From positions 1 through 57,870 of IMG/VR virus record IMGVR_UViG_3300042860_002301: DNA of 57,870 nt, one strand, 5' to 3'. This document shows, in pieces, positions 47,934 to 56,685 of the stretch (positions within the stretch are counted from its first letter, which is position 1; every line of letters starts with the position of its first letter). The translations under genes and the position numbers were made by a program. Below the pieces are notes generated by a model. The model saw only the letters and a program-made list of their open reading frames with translations. It was not told where the DNA came from and ran no database searches. This stretch comes from a virus.

Positions 47934-48460
47934 ACTCCTCGTCCTTTCGCTCGGTATGCATGCTTCTCAATGACCTTGGCCCGCAGCTCGCTCGTCTTGG
48001 CCGAGGGGTTCGTTCGCTTCTCTTTGCGGACGGCGTCCTGAATGATCGACTCCGCCAAGACGGTGCGCTGCGGAGGGGCAGGGCCGGGGTCGTAGTTCAC
48101 GCTGCCTGAGACTGCCATGCGACGGGCCTTGGCCACCTTCAGCACATCGTCGTTGCTGCTGACCCAGGCGGCCGGATCACGCCAGCCACGCTTGTCGGCA
48201 ATGCCAGCGCAGTAATACTTGCCAGAGGGATTGATCCCGGCCTGCTTGGCCTCACGGATCATGTACTTGGCCTGGCGCTTGGGCAGGCTGTCGAACTGCT
48301 CGTTGTTCTGCCGGCCTTCCAGGAAAGCCCTCTCCGTGCCCTTGGTGCCGGGAGGGCATTGGAGGGCGCACATCTCCGCCCAGCGTTCGCCGTAGGGCAG
48401 GGCGGCTTCGTAGGTAGCGACAGCCTCTCGGCCGCGGTCAAGAATGGATTTGGGGATCAT
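47930..48460 (-). CDS. Helical protein downstream of portal, unknown
   Basis: 176 residues. Basic, helical (LPKRQAKYMIREAKQAGINP, ADKRGWRDPAAWVSSNDDVL). Follows the portal gene and precedes beta-rich genes. Function unknown; a minor head protein is possible. Confidence 0.62.
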   Translation of the reverse strand: MIPKSILDRGREAVATYEAALPYGERWAEMCALQCPPGTKGTERAFLEGRQNNEQFDSLPKRQAKYMIREAKQAGINPSGKYYCAGIADKRGWRDPAAWVSSNDDVLKVAKARRMAVSGSVNYDPGPAPPQRTVLAESIIQDAVRKEKRTNPSAKTSELRAKVIEKHAYRAKGRGV

Positions 48461-48466
48461 ATAGGA

Positions 48467-50461
48467 CTATTGGGCTGGAGGGGCTTCGGGAGGTGCTTCT
48501 GGGCCTGGAGGCGGGCCTGGGGGCGGGGGAGGCGGCGGCGGGACAAGGAACTCCGCAACGTCCATCTGGTTGACCTTGCCCCAGGTGGTGAGCATGGCGT
48601 TGAAGATTTCCGGCCTGCCGGACTGCATCAGCCCCTGGGAGACGGGGGCGATGATCTGCATGAAGGTGTTCAGGTTCTCTGTCTTGGTGGCGATGTTCGG
48701 CTTGCGTGCCGAGCCGGCCTCCACGCGGTACGAGTATTCCCTGACGATGTTGTCGGGGGCTTCGTTCTGAACGTGCATGCCCCAGGCTTGCGCCGCCAAA
48801 GGGCCAAGGAGCGGTTCGACATCCTGCGGGTAGATCAGCCAGCGGGCCATGAGGGCCTCTTTGCGGGCGACTTCCGACAGACGGTCCTCCAACGTATTGG
48901 CGTAATCGTCGGGCCTGACCGAAATCTGCTCGCTCTTCACGGCAGCTTCTGCTGCACTCCTGAAGGCTGATCTGGTCATACCGTAAATGAGCTCGGTCAA
49001 CCCGACGCGGCGGTCGAACATCTCCGTAACGGCCTGGATGATGTTGAACATGTCCTGGGTGACACCAGGCATCTGGAAGACCGAGATCACATCGTTCACC
49101 GAGCGTCCCACGGCCTCGGAGATTTCTACGATGTTGAAGCCGCCTTCGCTCTTCTCAAGGATCTTCGATTTGATATCTGGGTCCGCGGCCTTCGCCACAC
49201 CGATGAGCGTCTGGGAGGAAGTGGCGATCCTGGTCGCTAGGAAGGACATCGCCCAGTTGATGAAGCGAAGCTCTCCGATGCCAGGTTTGATCAGACTGAT
49301 CGGCCAGGAGTATCCGGGCTGGCGGTGCCAATCCAGAAGCGTGAACGGCCAGCCGTTCGGCTCGGCCCAGAACGGGATCGGCCACTGGCATGACATGAAC
49401 ATGGACTGCGGGACACCAGACTCGTCCACCTCTTCCTGCAACATGGCCGGCGGAGCGTTGAGCGGAAAGTCCACGCCTTCGGCCACAACGATGTAGCAGT
49501 TGGGGCCAAGAGCATCGAACTTGCCGCGCAAGTCCTTCTCGGCGTCCTTCAGTCGATCCCCAAAGCCGGTCTTGGAGTAAATCTCCCAGTAGCAGATGAG
49601 GTCGTTGGTCTTGCCCGTACGCTTCTTGTGTTCGTAGCCGCGGTCGCCCTGGTCGGCGCGGGAAGAGTAGGATTCGATGTGCCCCTTCATGTCCTCTCGG
49701 GACAAGCCGAACTTGGCGGACACCTCATCGATGGGCTGGATCCGCTTACGGGCAACCCAGCGGATATCCTCAAACTCATCAGCATCCGGATCCCAGACAA
49801 GGTTGTCGATGGAATCGTAGAAGGATCCGGCGAACCTGACTGCCGAGCCGGGCGGCTGGTACAGCTCATGCCACCACACGCCCGCACCCTTGATGAACGC
49901 CTCATCGACCACCTTGCGGGTGTGCCGCTTGAGATCCAGTTCATTGGGCGTGTAGTTCAGGTAGTCTTCCAGCAGCCTGGCGATGAGCTTGCGCCGCTCA
50001 TACAGCATGCCCTGCTGCTCAACGGCCTGCTGGTAGGCCATCATCATCGGGTCAGGCATCATCACCGGCTGGCCGTCTGGGCCGATGATCGGCTGGCCAT
50101 CAGGGCCCATCTGCGGCACGGGAGGCTGCGGCTGCACGCCCAGGAGCGCCGGCCCGATGACCGGGTACTCCTTGGCCGTCACAGTCCGCTGGGGGTTCCG
50201 GTGGTGGATGACCGAGCCGAAGAGCGTGACGGCCTCAAAAACACGGTTCACCACCATCCGGAACGGCGGCGGGTCAATGCCCTTGTTGTAGCCCCGCTCG
50301 CCACGCGCATGCTCGTTGGCCCACATGGCGTTCGGGTCGGACGAGTAGAAGCCCATGGCCTCCTTGGCATCGTCCGAAAAGACCTTCTTGTGCTTCTCTC
50401 CCTGCTTGATGCACTCCAGCCAGCGCTTGGCTATCGGGCGCAGAGGGTTTTCGTCAGACAT
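48467..50461 (-). CDS. Portal protein
   Basis: 664 residues following the terminase genes, the canonical place. A proline-rich tail (VPPPPPPPPGPPPGPEAP) ends it. Features such as RYVGLTEL-type segment DRRVGLTELIYGMTRSAFRS, a large N-terminal helical region and a beta-rich wing fit podovirus-type portals. It forms the dodecameric ring for DNA packaging. Good AGGAG site at its start. Confidence 0.82.
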   Translation of the reverse strand: MSDENPLRPIAKRWLECIKQGEKHKKVFSDDAKEAMGFYSSDPNAMWANEHARGERGYNKGIDPPPFRMVVNRVFEAVTLFGSVIHHRNPQRTVTAKEYPVIGPALLGVQPQPPVPQMGPDGQPIIGPDGQPVMMPDPMMMAYQQAVEQQGMLYERRKLIARLLEDYLNYTPNELDLKRHTRKVVDEAFIKGAGVWWHELYQPPGSAVRFAGSFYDSIDNLVWDPDADEFEDIRWVARKRIQPIDEVSAKFGLSREDMKGHIESYSSRADQGDRGYEHKKRTGKTNDLICYWEIYSKTGFGDRLKDAEKDLRGKFDALGPNCYIVVAEGVDFPLNAPPAMLQEEVDESGVPQSMFMSCQWPIPFWAEPNGWPFTLLDWHRQPGYSWPISLIKPGIGELRFINWAMSFLATRIATSSQTLIGVAKAADPDIKSKILEKSEGGFNIVEISEAVGRSVNDVISVFQMPGVTQDMFNIIQAVTEMFDRRVGLTELIYGMTRSAFRSAAEAAVKSEQISVRPDDYANTLEDRLSEVARKEALMARWLIYPQDVEPLLGPLAAQAWGMHVQNEAPDNIVREYSYRVEAGSARKPNIATKTENLNTFMQIIAPVSQGLMQSGRPEIFNAMLTTWGKVNQMDVAEFLVPPPPPPPPGPPPGPEAPPEAPPAQ

Positions 50462-50485
50462 GGCGTCTCCTACTGACTAATGCCC

Positions 50486-50806
50486 TCACTTGGCCTTTTT
50501 GGGCTCCAGGGCCTCCAGCTTCTTCTCCAGCAGGGCCAGCCGCTCGGAAAGCAGGGAAATCCGGGGATCCTTGGGGCGATGCTCCCAGAAGCCGTACTTC
50601 TTCCACTCCGGGAACTCATTCACCCCTTCGTCCGTGACATGGTGGACCGAGGGCTTGATGCTCACCCCAGCCTCCCCAGACATGGCGTACAGGGTCACCG
50701 TCCTGGACGCCGCCTTGCAGACGATGGCTGGCACATGCGGGGCGCCTTCATGGGTCTGGAACAGGACGATCTCACCAACTTCCGCCTTCGGCATCTCGTA
50801 ACTCAT
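50486..50806 (-). CDS. Small protein between terminase and portal
   Basis: 106 residues. Beta-rich N-terminal part (VGEIVLFQTHEGAPHVPAIV) and a C-terminal coiled coil (RISLLSERLALLEKKLEALE). The start overlaps the terminase stop by four bases. Function unknown; possibly a packaging accessory. Confidence 0.65.
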   Translation of the reverse strand: MSYEMPKAEVGEIVLFQTHEGAPHVPAIVCKAASRTVTLYAMSGEAGVSIKPSVHHVTDEGVNEFPEWKKYGFWEHRPKDPRISLLSERLALLEKKLEALEPKKAK

Positions 50807-52491
50807 CGCTTAATACTCCCACTGGGGGCTAGGAAAATACACGGGTCTTCGGACTTCCGTTGTCTCATCAGACGATTGGCATGCCACTTCACCCACCACG
50901 GCTCTGGGCCAACCTGCGTCGGCGGCCGGTGGTACTTGGGTTCGTAGGCGCAGAGGTACTCCGCGGTCTGGCAGGCGTGGACCTCACCCCGCGTCTGTGG
51001 CTCGTCGGTCACGTAGACCTGGCCGTTGACGGTGGTGGTCTTCTTGCGATACCGCTTCAGCTCACGGACGAGGTTCGGGCAGCCACCTTCCAGGATTTTG
51101 AACTTGGTGGTCCCGTCACCGCGGATGTGCATGTACTGCCGCACCATGGCCGTGCGGGCCGGGATGTCATCGGATCCCGGGAGGAACTGGTGGGCCGTGA
51201 GGGCGAAGCGGAGGTTCCGTTTCTTCAGCTCCTCGGAGTACATCTCATGGGGCAGGCGGCCCGAACCCAAGTCACGGAGGGCGCCGCCGTGCATGTCCAT
51301 GATGGCGGCGTAGATGTACTGGTTCTGAGCCTTGGCAAAGAACTGCTCGCCCCAGATCAGGGCATTGCAGTTGCGGATGTACAGTTCGTCATAGAAGAGG
51401 ATGAACTTCTCGTCCGGCGGGACCGCAGCGAACAGCGTAGCCATGACGGCATGGCCGGGGTCAATCGCCACGTACCGCGTCCAGTCCGCCGGGATCTGAC
51501 CGTCCGGAAGTTCCGAGCGGCCCATCATGTGGACCGACGCATTGAACGTCGGATACATCAGCGTGGACTGGGTGGTGAATTCACCCTCGGCCCGCATCTT
51601 CAGCTCGTCCTGGCCGAGGGCAGCCCACCGCTCTAGGTTCTTCTGCTTCTCTTCGTCATCAATGGCCTTGTTGTCCAGGAATCTCAGGACGAACTTCTTG
51701 ATGATCGGATTGGGCTCGCCGCTCTCCTCCGCCTTCTCGGCACGCTCACACAGGCCAATGAGCGCATCGTTCTTGGAGTGCGGCATAGCAGACCAGATAA
51801 ACCGGCCCTTGCGGTCTGCCAGGCGGGCCTGCATTTCGCCCACCCACGCCTCATTGTTCAAATCCTCGTCCAGCCAGCAAAGGTCCGTTTTGAAGCCCTG
51901 CGGCGGCTCGCCTTCAGACGAGAAGCAGTAGATAGTCCATCCGTTGGTCAGCTCCGCCTTGTTGAGGTAGTGGGCGTTCTTCTGAACCCAGGACAGTTCC
52001 TTGACCATGCGGGGCGGGATCAATGGCGGCGCCGGCTTGGCGAGGTGCTTACGCGCGTCGTCCACTCCGTAGCGGAAGGCTCTCCAGGCACCAGTCTGTT
52101 CATCGCGGATGATCTTGAACGCATCGGGGCGAAACAGGATCTTGTAAATCACCATGCCGATGTGCTGCCAATTCCTGCCAACAATCACCAGCGTGCCGTC
52201 CTCCTTGGGGTATTTCCCGTACGGATCCTGGCCTGTCACGGCCCTCGCTGCCTCCACCGCCACGCACAATGATTTGCCGGCTCTGTTTCCGCCGATTACG
52301 ATCCGCTCGCTCGCCATGCACGCATGAATCTCGTCCTGCTTCGGCATGGGCTCATACAGACGCAGGGCCTCCAGACGGCGCTCGGTGAGCGCGGTCTGAA
52401 CGTCCTTCATCTGCGTCAGGGCGTGCTGCGTGAGCCCGCCTATCGGCCCGTCAGCCTTCGGAGGCGGCGGGATCTTCGGATGCTTTCGCAC
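50803..52491 (-). CDS. terL: Terminase large subunit
   Basis: 562 residues from GTG 52491. N-terminal ATPase with Walker A GGNRAGKSLCVAVEAA, then Walker B KTDLCWLDED with the acidic pair. C-terminal RNase-H-like nuclease with RYVAIDPGHAVMATLFAAV (first Asp), an internal YAAIMDMHGGALRD (second Asp) and RGEVHACQTAEYL near the end. It cuts and drives phage DNA into the capsid. Confidence 0.92.
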   Translation of the reverse strand: MRKHPKIPPPPKADGPIGGLTQHALTQMKDVQTALTERRLEALRLYEPMPKQDEIHACMASERIVIGGNRAGKSLCVAVEAARAVTGQDPYGKYPKEDGTLVIVGRNWQHIGMVIYKILFRPDAFKIIRDEQTGAWRAFRYGVDDARKHLAKPAPPLIPPRMVKELSWVQKNAHYLNKAELTNGWTIYCFSSEGEPPQGFKTDLCWLDEDLNNEAWVGEMQARLADRKGRFIWSAMPHSKNDALIGLCERAEKAEESGEPNPIIKKFVLRFLDNKAIDDEEKQKNLERWAALGQDELKMRAEGEFTTQSTLMYPTFNASVHMMGRSELPDGQIPADWTRYVAIDPGHAVMATLFAAVPPDEKFILFYDELYIRNCNALIWGEQFFAKAQNQYIYAAIMDMHGGALRDLGSGRLPHEMYSEELKKRNLRFALTAHQFLPGSDDIPARTAMVRQYMHIRGDGTTKFKILEGGCPNLVRELKRYRKKTTTVNGQVYVTDEPQTRGEVHACQTAEYLCAYEPKYHRPPTQVGPEPWWVKWHANRLMRQRKSEDPCIFLAPSGSIKR

Positions 52492-52651
52492 GCTCGTTCA
52501 ATTGCTGGATCGTTGGCGAAGACCATTCGCCGCAATAGTCATTCCGCGCTACCGCCGGGAAGCTCACCACCGGGGGCATGCGATGGCATCGCAGCAAGTC
52601 CGTCTGTGGTATGACCTCCGACCAGCGGCAAGTTCGGCACACTCTGTCCAT
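52451..52651 (-). CDS. Small zinc-ribbon protein
   Basis: 66 residues from ATG 52651 (GAGGTG upstream). DRVCRTCRWSEV and RCHRMPP...NDYCGEW give four spaced Cys, a pattern of small phage zinc-binding proteins. It overlaps the terminase start by 41 bases. Function unknown. Confidence 0.65.
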   Translation of the reverse strand: MDRVCRTCRWSEVIPQTDLLRCHRMPPVVSFPAVARNDYCGEWSSPTIQQLNERAKASEDPAASEG

Positions 52652-52666
52652 CAATCACCTCAACTT

Positions 52667-53146
52667 TTAGACCAGCCACGCCCAGTTTCGGCCGGCATGG
52701 ATCAAGGAAATGGCTGTTTGCGACACCCCGAACCACCTCGCCAGGAAAGTGCATGGCCCGCCGTGACTGCCCCGCACTGGAGGATTCCGCCGCAGGAAAG
52801 CCTTAATGCACCGCACCTCTGGCTCAGTTAGCTTGACCGTGCTGCTCCGCGCTCCACGCATGGACCGCCCTTTAGCGGCCTTGTCGGCCATGTTGTCGGC
52901 AGGAGTCCCCAAGAACAGGTGTTTTGGATTCACGCATATCGGGTTGTCGCAGCGATGGCAGACAAGCATGCCGTCCGAAATCTCCCCATTAAATTCGGCG
53001 TATGACACGCGGTGCGCATAGCGAGTGCGACCCTTGTCACTTATTGCCCCATAGCCTGTATTGAATCGCCCGCCCTGCCATTCCCAGCAACCGCTGTCTG
53101 CGACTACGGACTTACTGACCAGCCTCTCCTTAACAGACTTCCTCAT
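52667..53146 (-). CDS. HNH homing-type endonuclease with C-terminal HTH
   Basis: 159 residues. SGCWEWQGGRFNTGYGAIS starts an HNH_3-like domain; GMLVCHRCDNPICVNPKHLF carries the metal-binding core (His with two Cys, then Asn-Pro-His). The C-terminal WFGVSQTAISLIHAGRNW is HTH/NUMOD-like. It lies between small and large terminase genes, a common homing endonuclease site, and overlaps the previous gene by four bases. Confidence 0.82.
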   Translation of the reverse strand: MRKSVKERLVSKSVVADSGCWEWQGGRFNTGYGAISDKGRTRYAHRVSYAEFNGEISDGMLVCHRCDNPICVNPKHLFLGTPADNMADKAAKGRSMRGARSSTVKLTEPEVRCIKAFLRRNPPVRGSHGGPCTFLARWFGVSQTAISLIHAGRNWAWLV

Positions 53147-53766
53147 GGCTCCCGGTTTGCTCCTCCACCGACCGAATCCTCAGGCGCCGTTTGGGTCGCG
53201 CGGTCTACATAAACCACAGTTTGCTGCTCGGGGGCGGGGATCTGAGGCGCGGGAAGGCCCGGCACGCTCTCCACCACATTGACATGCTGCATGCTCATGG
53301 CCGCCTCAAGGACTTGCCGTCGCAGCTCGGCTTCCAGTTCCTCTTCGGTCATTAACTCCAATGGCTTCTTGGCACCTCCCATAGCCGTGTTTCCCACAAC
53401 TAAGCGAACGACGGTGTCAAGCATCTTTGTGCGGAAGGCACCGCCGACTGGGGCTTCGTAAAATTGTTTCAGGAATGCGTTTGCGAACCCACGGACGCCG
53501 CCGAAGTAGTCCATGAGGATCTCAAGGAGCTCCGACGAGTGCGGGATGTTCGCACCGCCAAGCCGGGAGGCTTTGACGAAAGAGTCGATGGCCGACTTCT
53601 CAATCCTGGCCAGCCGCTTGTTGCGGACCTGCTTGCGCTCACCCTTGAGCTTGTCGTTCCGGCAGCGACGGCACCGCGCGTGCAGCCCATCCTTGGACTT
53701 GTGAAAGTTCTCGGTGGTGGCGGGATACGATGTCCCGCACTGAATGCAAGTCTTATACGTTGACAC
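53143..53766 (-). CDS. Terminase small subunit candidate
   Basis: 207 residues two genes ahead of the large terminase. N-terminal CxxC zinc motif (CIQCGTSYPATTE with CRRCRNDK), then helical IEKSAIDSFVKASRLGG and ELLEILMDYFGGVRGFANAF, with a Pro/Gln tail. DNA-binding small terminases are often helical with a zinc or HTH element. Assignment is by position and style. Confidence 0.55.
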   Translation of the reverse strand: MSTYKTCIQCGTSYPATTENFHKSKDGLHARCRRCRNDKLKGERKQVRNKRLARIEKSAIDSFVKASRLGGANIPHSSELLEILMDYFGGVRGFANAFLKQFYEAPVGGAFRTKMLDTVVRLVVGNTAMGGAKKPLELMTEEELEAELRRQVLEAAMSMQHVNVVESVPGLPAPQIPAPEQQTVVYVDRATQTAPEDSVGGGANREP

Positions 53767-54625
53767 TCTTCAGCCAGGCCGGCGGCGAGATGTCTACCAG
53801 CTTCACGCCTGGATCGACGTTCGCCTCCCAGCATGCCTTCATCTTGCTGCTGATGTCCTTCGCCGCCAGCACCTGCGGCTTGCCCACACACTTCGGCTTC
53901 CAATGACCGGCCCAGGCGTCCCAGTTGCAGTACACGGGGCTGTATCCCAGCTTCTGGGAGCCGACCATGGACAGGTCGCGGGTCATTGTCACATCTTCAG
54001 TGGAAGCCTTCTCAGCGCAATACTTGTCCTTCCACTCGTAAAAAAACCACGGCTTGTCGGCTTCGCTCTTGGGTTCCGTAAGGTCGAAGCATCGCATGTC
54101 GTACATGATCAGCCCGGTCGGCAGCGCGGCGCACTCCTGGATGCCGGCCATCTTCACGGCCGTGTGGCGGTCGTACATTTCCAGTTGGTAGTCGGGGTTC
54201 GGGTTGTCTGAAGCCCAGTTGTTCCACCGGAAGACATACACGCACTCCTGCGGCGGGGGACCGCAGTATGGGGCACCGATGCAGCACGGCCCCTTGTGGT
54301 AGTGGTTGATAAGAAAGTCCAGGCTGCTCTTGAAGAACGGCTGGGAGCCAGGATGGCCGGCGAGCATGTCCGGCTTCATGTCGCTGTCCACCATCACCAG
54401 AACGTCCACGCCGTACTCCCGAGCCTGAATGACAGCCCGGTTGCGGGTCATGGTGATGGGCGTGTCTGACAGGTTCCAGACGCGGATGCTGCCCACGCGG
54501 TCATCCTTGGAGAGGTCAAGGACTACGGGGATCATCCACTCCCGAATGTCAGGGACTTCGGAGGAGATGCCGCCGTTGCCACCGTAAGAGAAAGTAACGA
54601 TGCCGACGTTGAACTTTTGCTGCAT
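53753..54625 (-). CDS. GT-A glycosyltransferase-like protein
   Basis: 290 residues. MTRNRAVIQAREYGVDVLVM followed by DSDMKPDM gives a DxD-type metal motif in an Anp1/GT-A-like setting; later aromatic and acidic residues (ECAALPTGLIMYDMRCFDLT) fit the acceptor side. It lies among virion genes, preceded by a promoter-like box, so it may glycosylate a virion protein or host receptor. Specificity unknown. Confidence 0.68.
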   Translation of the reverse strand: MQQKFNVGIVTFSYGGNGGISSEVPDIREWMIPVVLDLSKDDRVGSIRVWNLSDTPITMTRNRAVIQAREYGVDVLVMVDSDMKPDMLAGHPGSQPFFKSSLDFLINHYHKGPCCIGAPYCGPPPQECVYVFRWNNWASDNPNPDYQLEMYDRHTAVKMAGIQECAALPTGLIMYDMRCFDLTEPKSEADKPWFFYEWKDKYCAEKASTEDVTMTRDLSMVGSQKLGYSPVYCNWDAWAGHWKPKCVGKPQVLAAKDISSKMKACWEANVDPGVKLVDISPPAWLKSVNV

Positions 54626-54644
54626 ATGTCACCTCGGGGGATAG

Positions 54645-54654
54645 GTAGACAAGT
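54645..54654 (-). promoter_or_regulatory. ACTTGTCTAC box upstream of the glycosyltransferase-like gene
   Basis: Identical to the box at 5854-5863 and placed 19 bases upstream of a minus-strand start in the only sizeable gap (54626-54680) between two virion genes. Candidate late promoter element; see the other copy. Confidence 0.35.
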
Positions 54655-54680
54655 TTACACTAGTGCGCCGCCGGATGCAA

Positions 54681-55853
54681 CTATATCTGCTGCATCATTG
54701 AGTAGATGCGGCGGTTGGCCGGGGACATGGAGGCCAGCCACTGCTTGTTGGCCGGCGAATTAATCGCCGCCATATGCGCGGCTCGCGACTTCTGAAGCTG
54801 GTCGGCCTGATCAGTGGGCTGGCCACTGGCGGCCTGGTTGGCGGCGCTGACCCTCGCCAGCGTGTCGGGGGCAGTCTTGCGTTGAGGCAGCTTTGGGTTG
54901 GCGGCGTCTATCGCTCGCTTCTGGCTCAGCGACCAAGCGTCCATGTTGGACATCATCTTGTTGTGGTCGGCAATCGACTGCTGCTGCCCGGGAGCAGTCT
55001 TGCGCTCATGGGCCATCCACTTGGCATGCTCGTCACGCAATGCCTGGAGCTGCTGGTCGGTGTACATGCCAGACTTCTGGGCCTCTGGCATGAGCTTGTT
55101 GAACGCAGCCTCGTACCCCTGCCCGTAATTAGATCGCCCCGAAGTCGGCTGCATGACGAGGGATTTGTACTGTTGCAGAAGGTCCGGGGGCGGCTTCTGC
55201 TGCGGAGGAGCCGGCGGGGCGGCTGGCGGCTGACCCATGTATCCGCCGCCACCGTACGGCTGGCCGTACGGCTGCTGGGCGTACGGGTTCTGCCATCCCT
55301 GCTGAACCATGTCGCCGGCCTGGCCCCACATCTGCATGGGGTTGAACTGCGGCTGCTGGCCCCACGTTGGCGGCGGTGCCCCCTGGCCCTGGTACACGCC
55401 ACCGTTGGCCATGTACTGGCCCATCTGGTCGTTGGCCGTCTGGATGAACGCATCCCGCTGCTGGTAATACTGATTCGGGTTCATCTGCCCGAACGGCGTA
55501 TACATGGACTGCGTGAACGGCGGCTGCTGGCCATAAGGCGTGCCCTGCGACTGCGGCTGGATGGGTTGGGCCTGGCCGGGCCGGAATGACTTTGGCGATC
55601 CGGCCTGCTGCCATGCCTGCTGGGCGTCGGGCGAGTATCGACCAGGGCTATTCATCCAGCCCATGTAATCGAATGAGCCATCCTGCTTCTGCCAGGAGGG
55701 CTTCTGCGACTGCGGGGCGGAACCTCCAGACATGCCAGTCCGGTTCCAGTTGCCCCAGTTTGAAAACGCCTGCTGCGAACGCTTGCCCTCGTCAGTTTGC
55801 ATGTACTGATCATGGGGCATGCCTTGATATTGCGGCGACTTCTGCCAAAGCAT
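54681..55853 (-). CDS. Gln/Pro/Gly-rich virion protein
   Basis: 390 residues. Low-complexity Gln/Pro/Tyr (YGQQPPFTQSMYTPFGQMNP, WGQQPQFNPMQMWGQAGDM) for 230 residues, then a charged helical C-terminus (QALRDEHAKWMAHERKTAPG). It may be an internal or capsid-associated protein; no family recognised. Confidence 0.65.
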   Translation of the reverse strand: MLWQKSPQYQGMPHDQYMQTDEGKRSQQAFSNWGNWNRTGMSGGSAPQSQKPSWQKQDGSFDYMGWMNSPGRYSPDAQQAWQQAGSPKSFRPGQAQPIQPQSQGTPYGQQPPFTQSMYTPFGQMNPNQYYQQRDAFIQTANDQMGQYMANGGVYQGQGAPPPTWGQQPQFNPMQMWGQAGDMVQQGWQNPYAQQPYGQPYGGGGYMGQPPAAPPAPPQQKPPPDLLQQYKSLVMQPTSGRSNYGQGYEAAFNKLMPEAQKSGMYTDQQLQALRDEHAKWMAHERKTAPGQQQSIADHNKMMSNMDAWSLSQKRAIDAANPKLPQRKTAPDTLARVSAANQAASGQPTDQADQLQKSRAAHMAAINSPANKQWLASMSPANRRIYSMMQQI

Positions 55854-55999
55854 CAGCTCTCCTCCACTATTTGATCAACGCCCATGCCGGTGTCTTGCAT
55901 CATCCGTAGCCGAAGCATGTCCAGGTACGGATTCTCTCCACGCACCTCTGCGATGAGCTGGCGCAGGTAGTCCAGGTTTTGAATCGCCGGATCGTTCAT
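55853..55999 (-). CDS. 48-residue helical protein
   Basis: ATG 55999 starts MNDPAIQNLDYLRQLIAEVR and the frame ends EES just before the next ATG (TGATG overlap). The upstream terminator hairpin at 56018-56047 and AGAAA suggest a weak ribosome binding site. Small but well placed. Confidence 0.5.
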   Translation of the reverse strand: MNDPAIQNLDYLRQLIAEVRGENPYLDMLRLRMMQDTGMGVDQIVEES

Positions 56000-56011
56000 T
56001 TTCTAGAAAGT

Positions 56012-56047
56012 GGAAAAGCCTCTGACCCGGTTGCCCAGATCAGAGGC
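56012..56047 (-). terminator. Rho-independent terminator after capsid cassette 2
   Basis: On the minus strand GCCTCTGA (56047-56040) pairs with TCAGAGGC (56025-56018) across a 14-base loop and is followed by TTTTCC (56017-56012). It lies 28 bases beyond the decoration 2 stop. It would separate the highly expressed capsid transcript from downstream genes. Confidence 0.75.
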
Positions 56048-56074
56048 TCCCCCCTAGCCCCAAACAGGGCATGT

Positions 56075-56665
56075 TCAATACCGGGTCTGGAGGATCGCCA
56101 GGACGTTCGTCCCGGTGGTCGCACCTGCACTGCACGCACGGCCCAGCACGCCGATGCCGTTGTCGTTGGCACCAGCGGTCGAAGCCGACAGCGGCGACGG
56201 CGTCACGCGGCCGGCGGTGGAGCTGGTGCTGGCAGCGGCCGTGATGGCCGACAGCCGGTTACCAACCGCCACATCCGTGCCCGAGAGCGCCACAGCGACC
56301 TCAGTCGGACCCGACACCGTCACCCAGAACACATCGTTCACAGCCACGCCGCCGGCCGGGAGGTGTTCGTCCACAACGCCCACCCGCTCCTCGTTCGCCA
56401 CGTTGACATAGCCGTCAACAGCCGAGAAGACCGAGGGGCCGGCAGTGCCGACCGCAAACCGCACCAGACGCTTCGGAGCGAGAGCGACACTGGCCGCATT
56501 TCGCACCGCCACGCAGGTCTTCACCCGATTCGACCGCACGCGGCCGGTGTTCGGATCAACGTCAGGAAACTGCTTCAATACCCCAACCCAGTTCTGGCCG
56601 TCAGCGGTGGAGCTGACGCCCAGCGTCTGACCAAGGGCGAACGGCGGATCAATCAACAGACTCAT
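56075..56665 (-). CDS. Capsid decoration-like protein 2
   Basis: 196 residues from ATG 56665 (AAGGAG upstream). Beta-rich; opens MSLLIDPPFALGQTLGVSS, with VFWVTVSGPTEVAVALSGTD and later ITAAASTSSTAGRVTPSPL. Its N-terminal ~70 residues closely match the partial protein at 1-206. It follows capsid gene 2 and is likely a cement or decoration protein of the head. No sure family. Confidence 0.72.
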   Translation of the reverse strand: MSLLIDPPFALGQTLGVSSTADGQNWVGVLKQFPDVDPNTGRVRSNRVKTCVAVRNAASVALAPKRLVRFAVGTAGPSVFSAVDGYVNVANEERVGVVDEHLPAGGVAVNDVFWVTVSGPTEVAVALSGTDVAVGNRLSAITAAASTSSTAGRVTPSPLSASTAGANDNGIGVLGRACSAGATTGTNVLAILQTRY

Positions 56666-56685
56666 GTTTCACTATCTCCTTGGTT

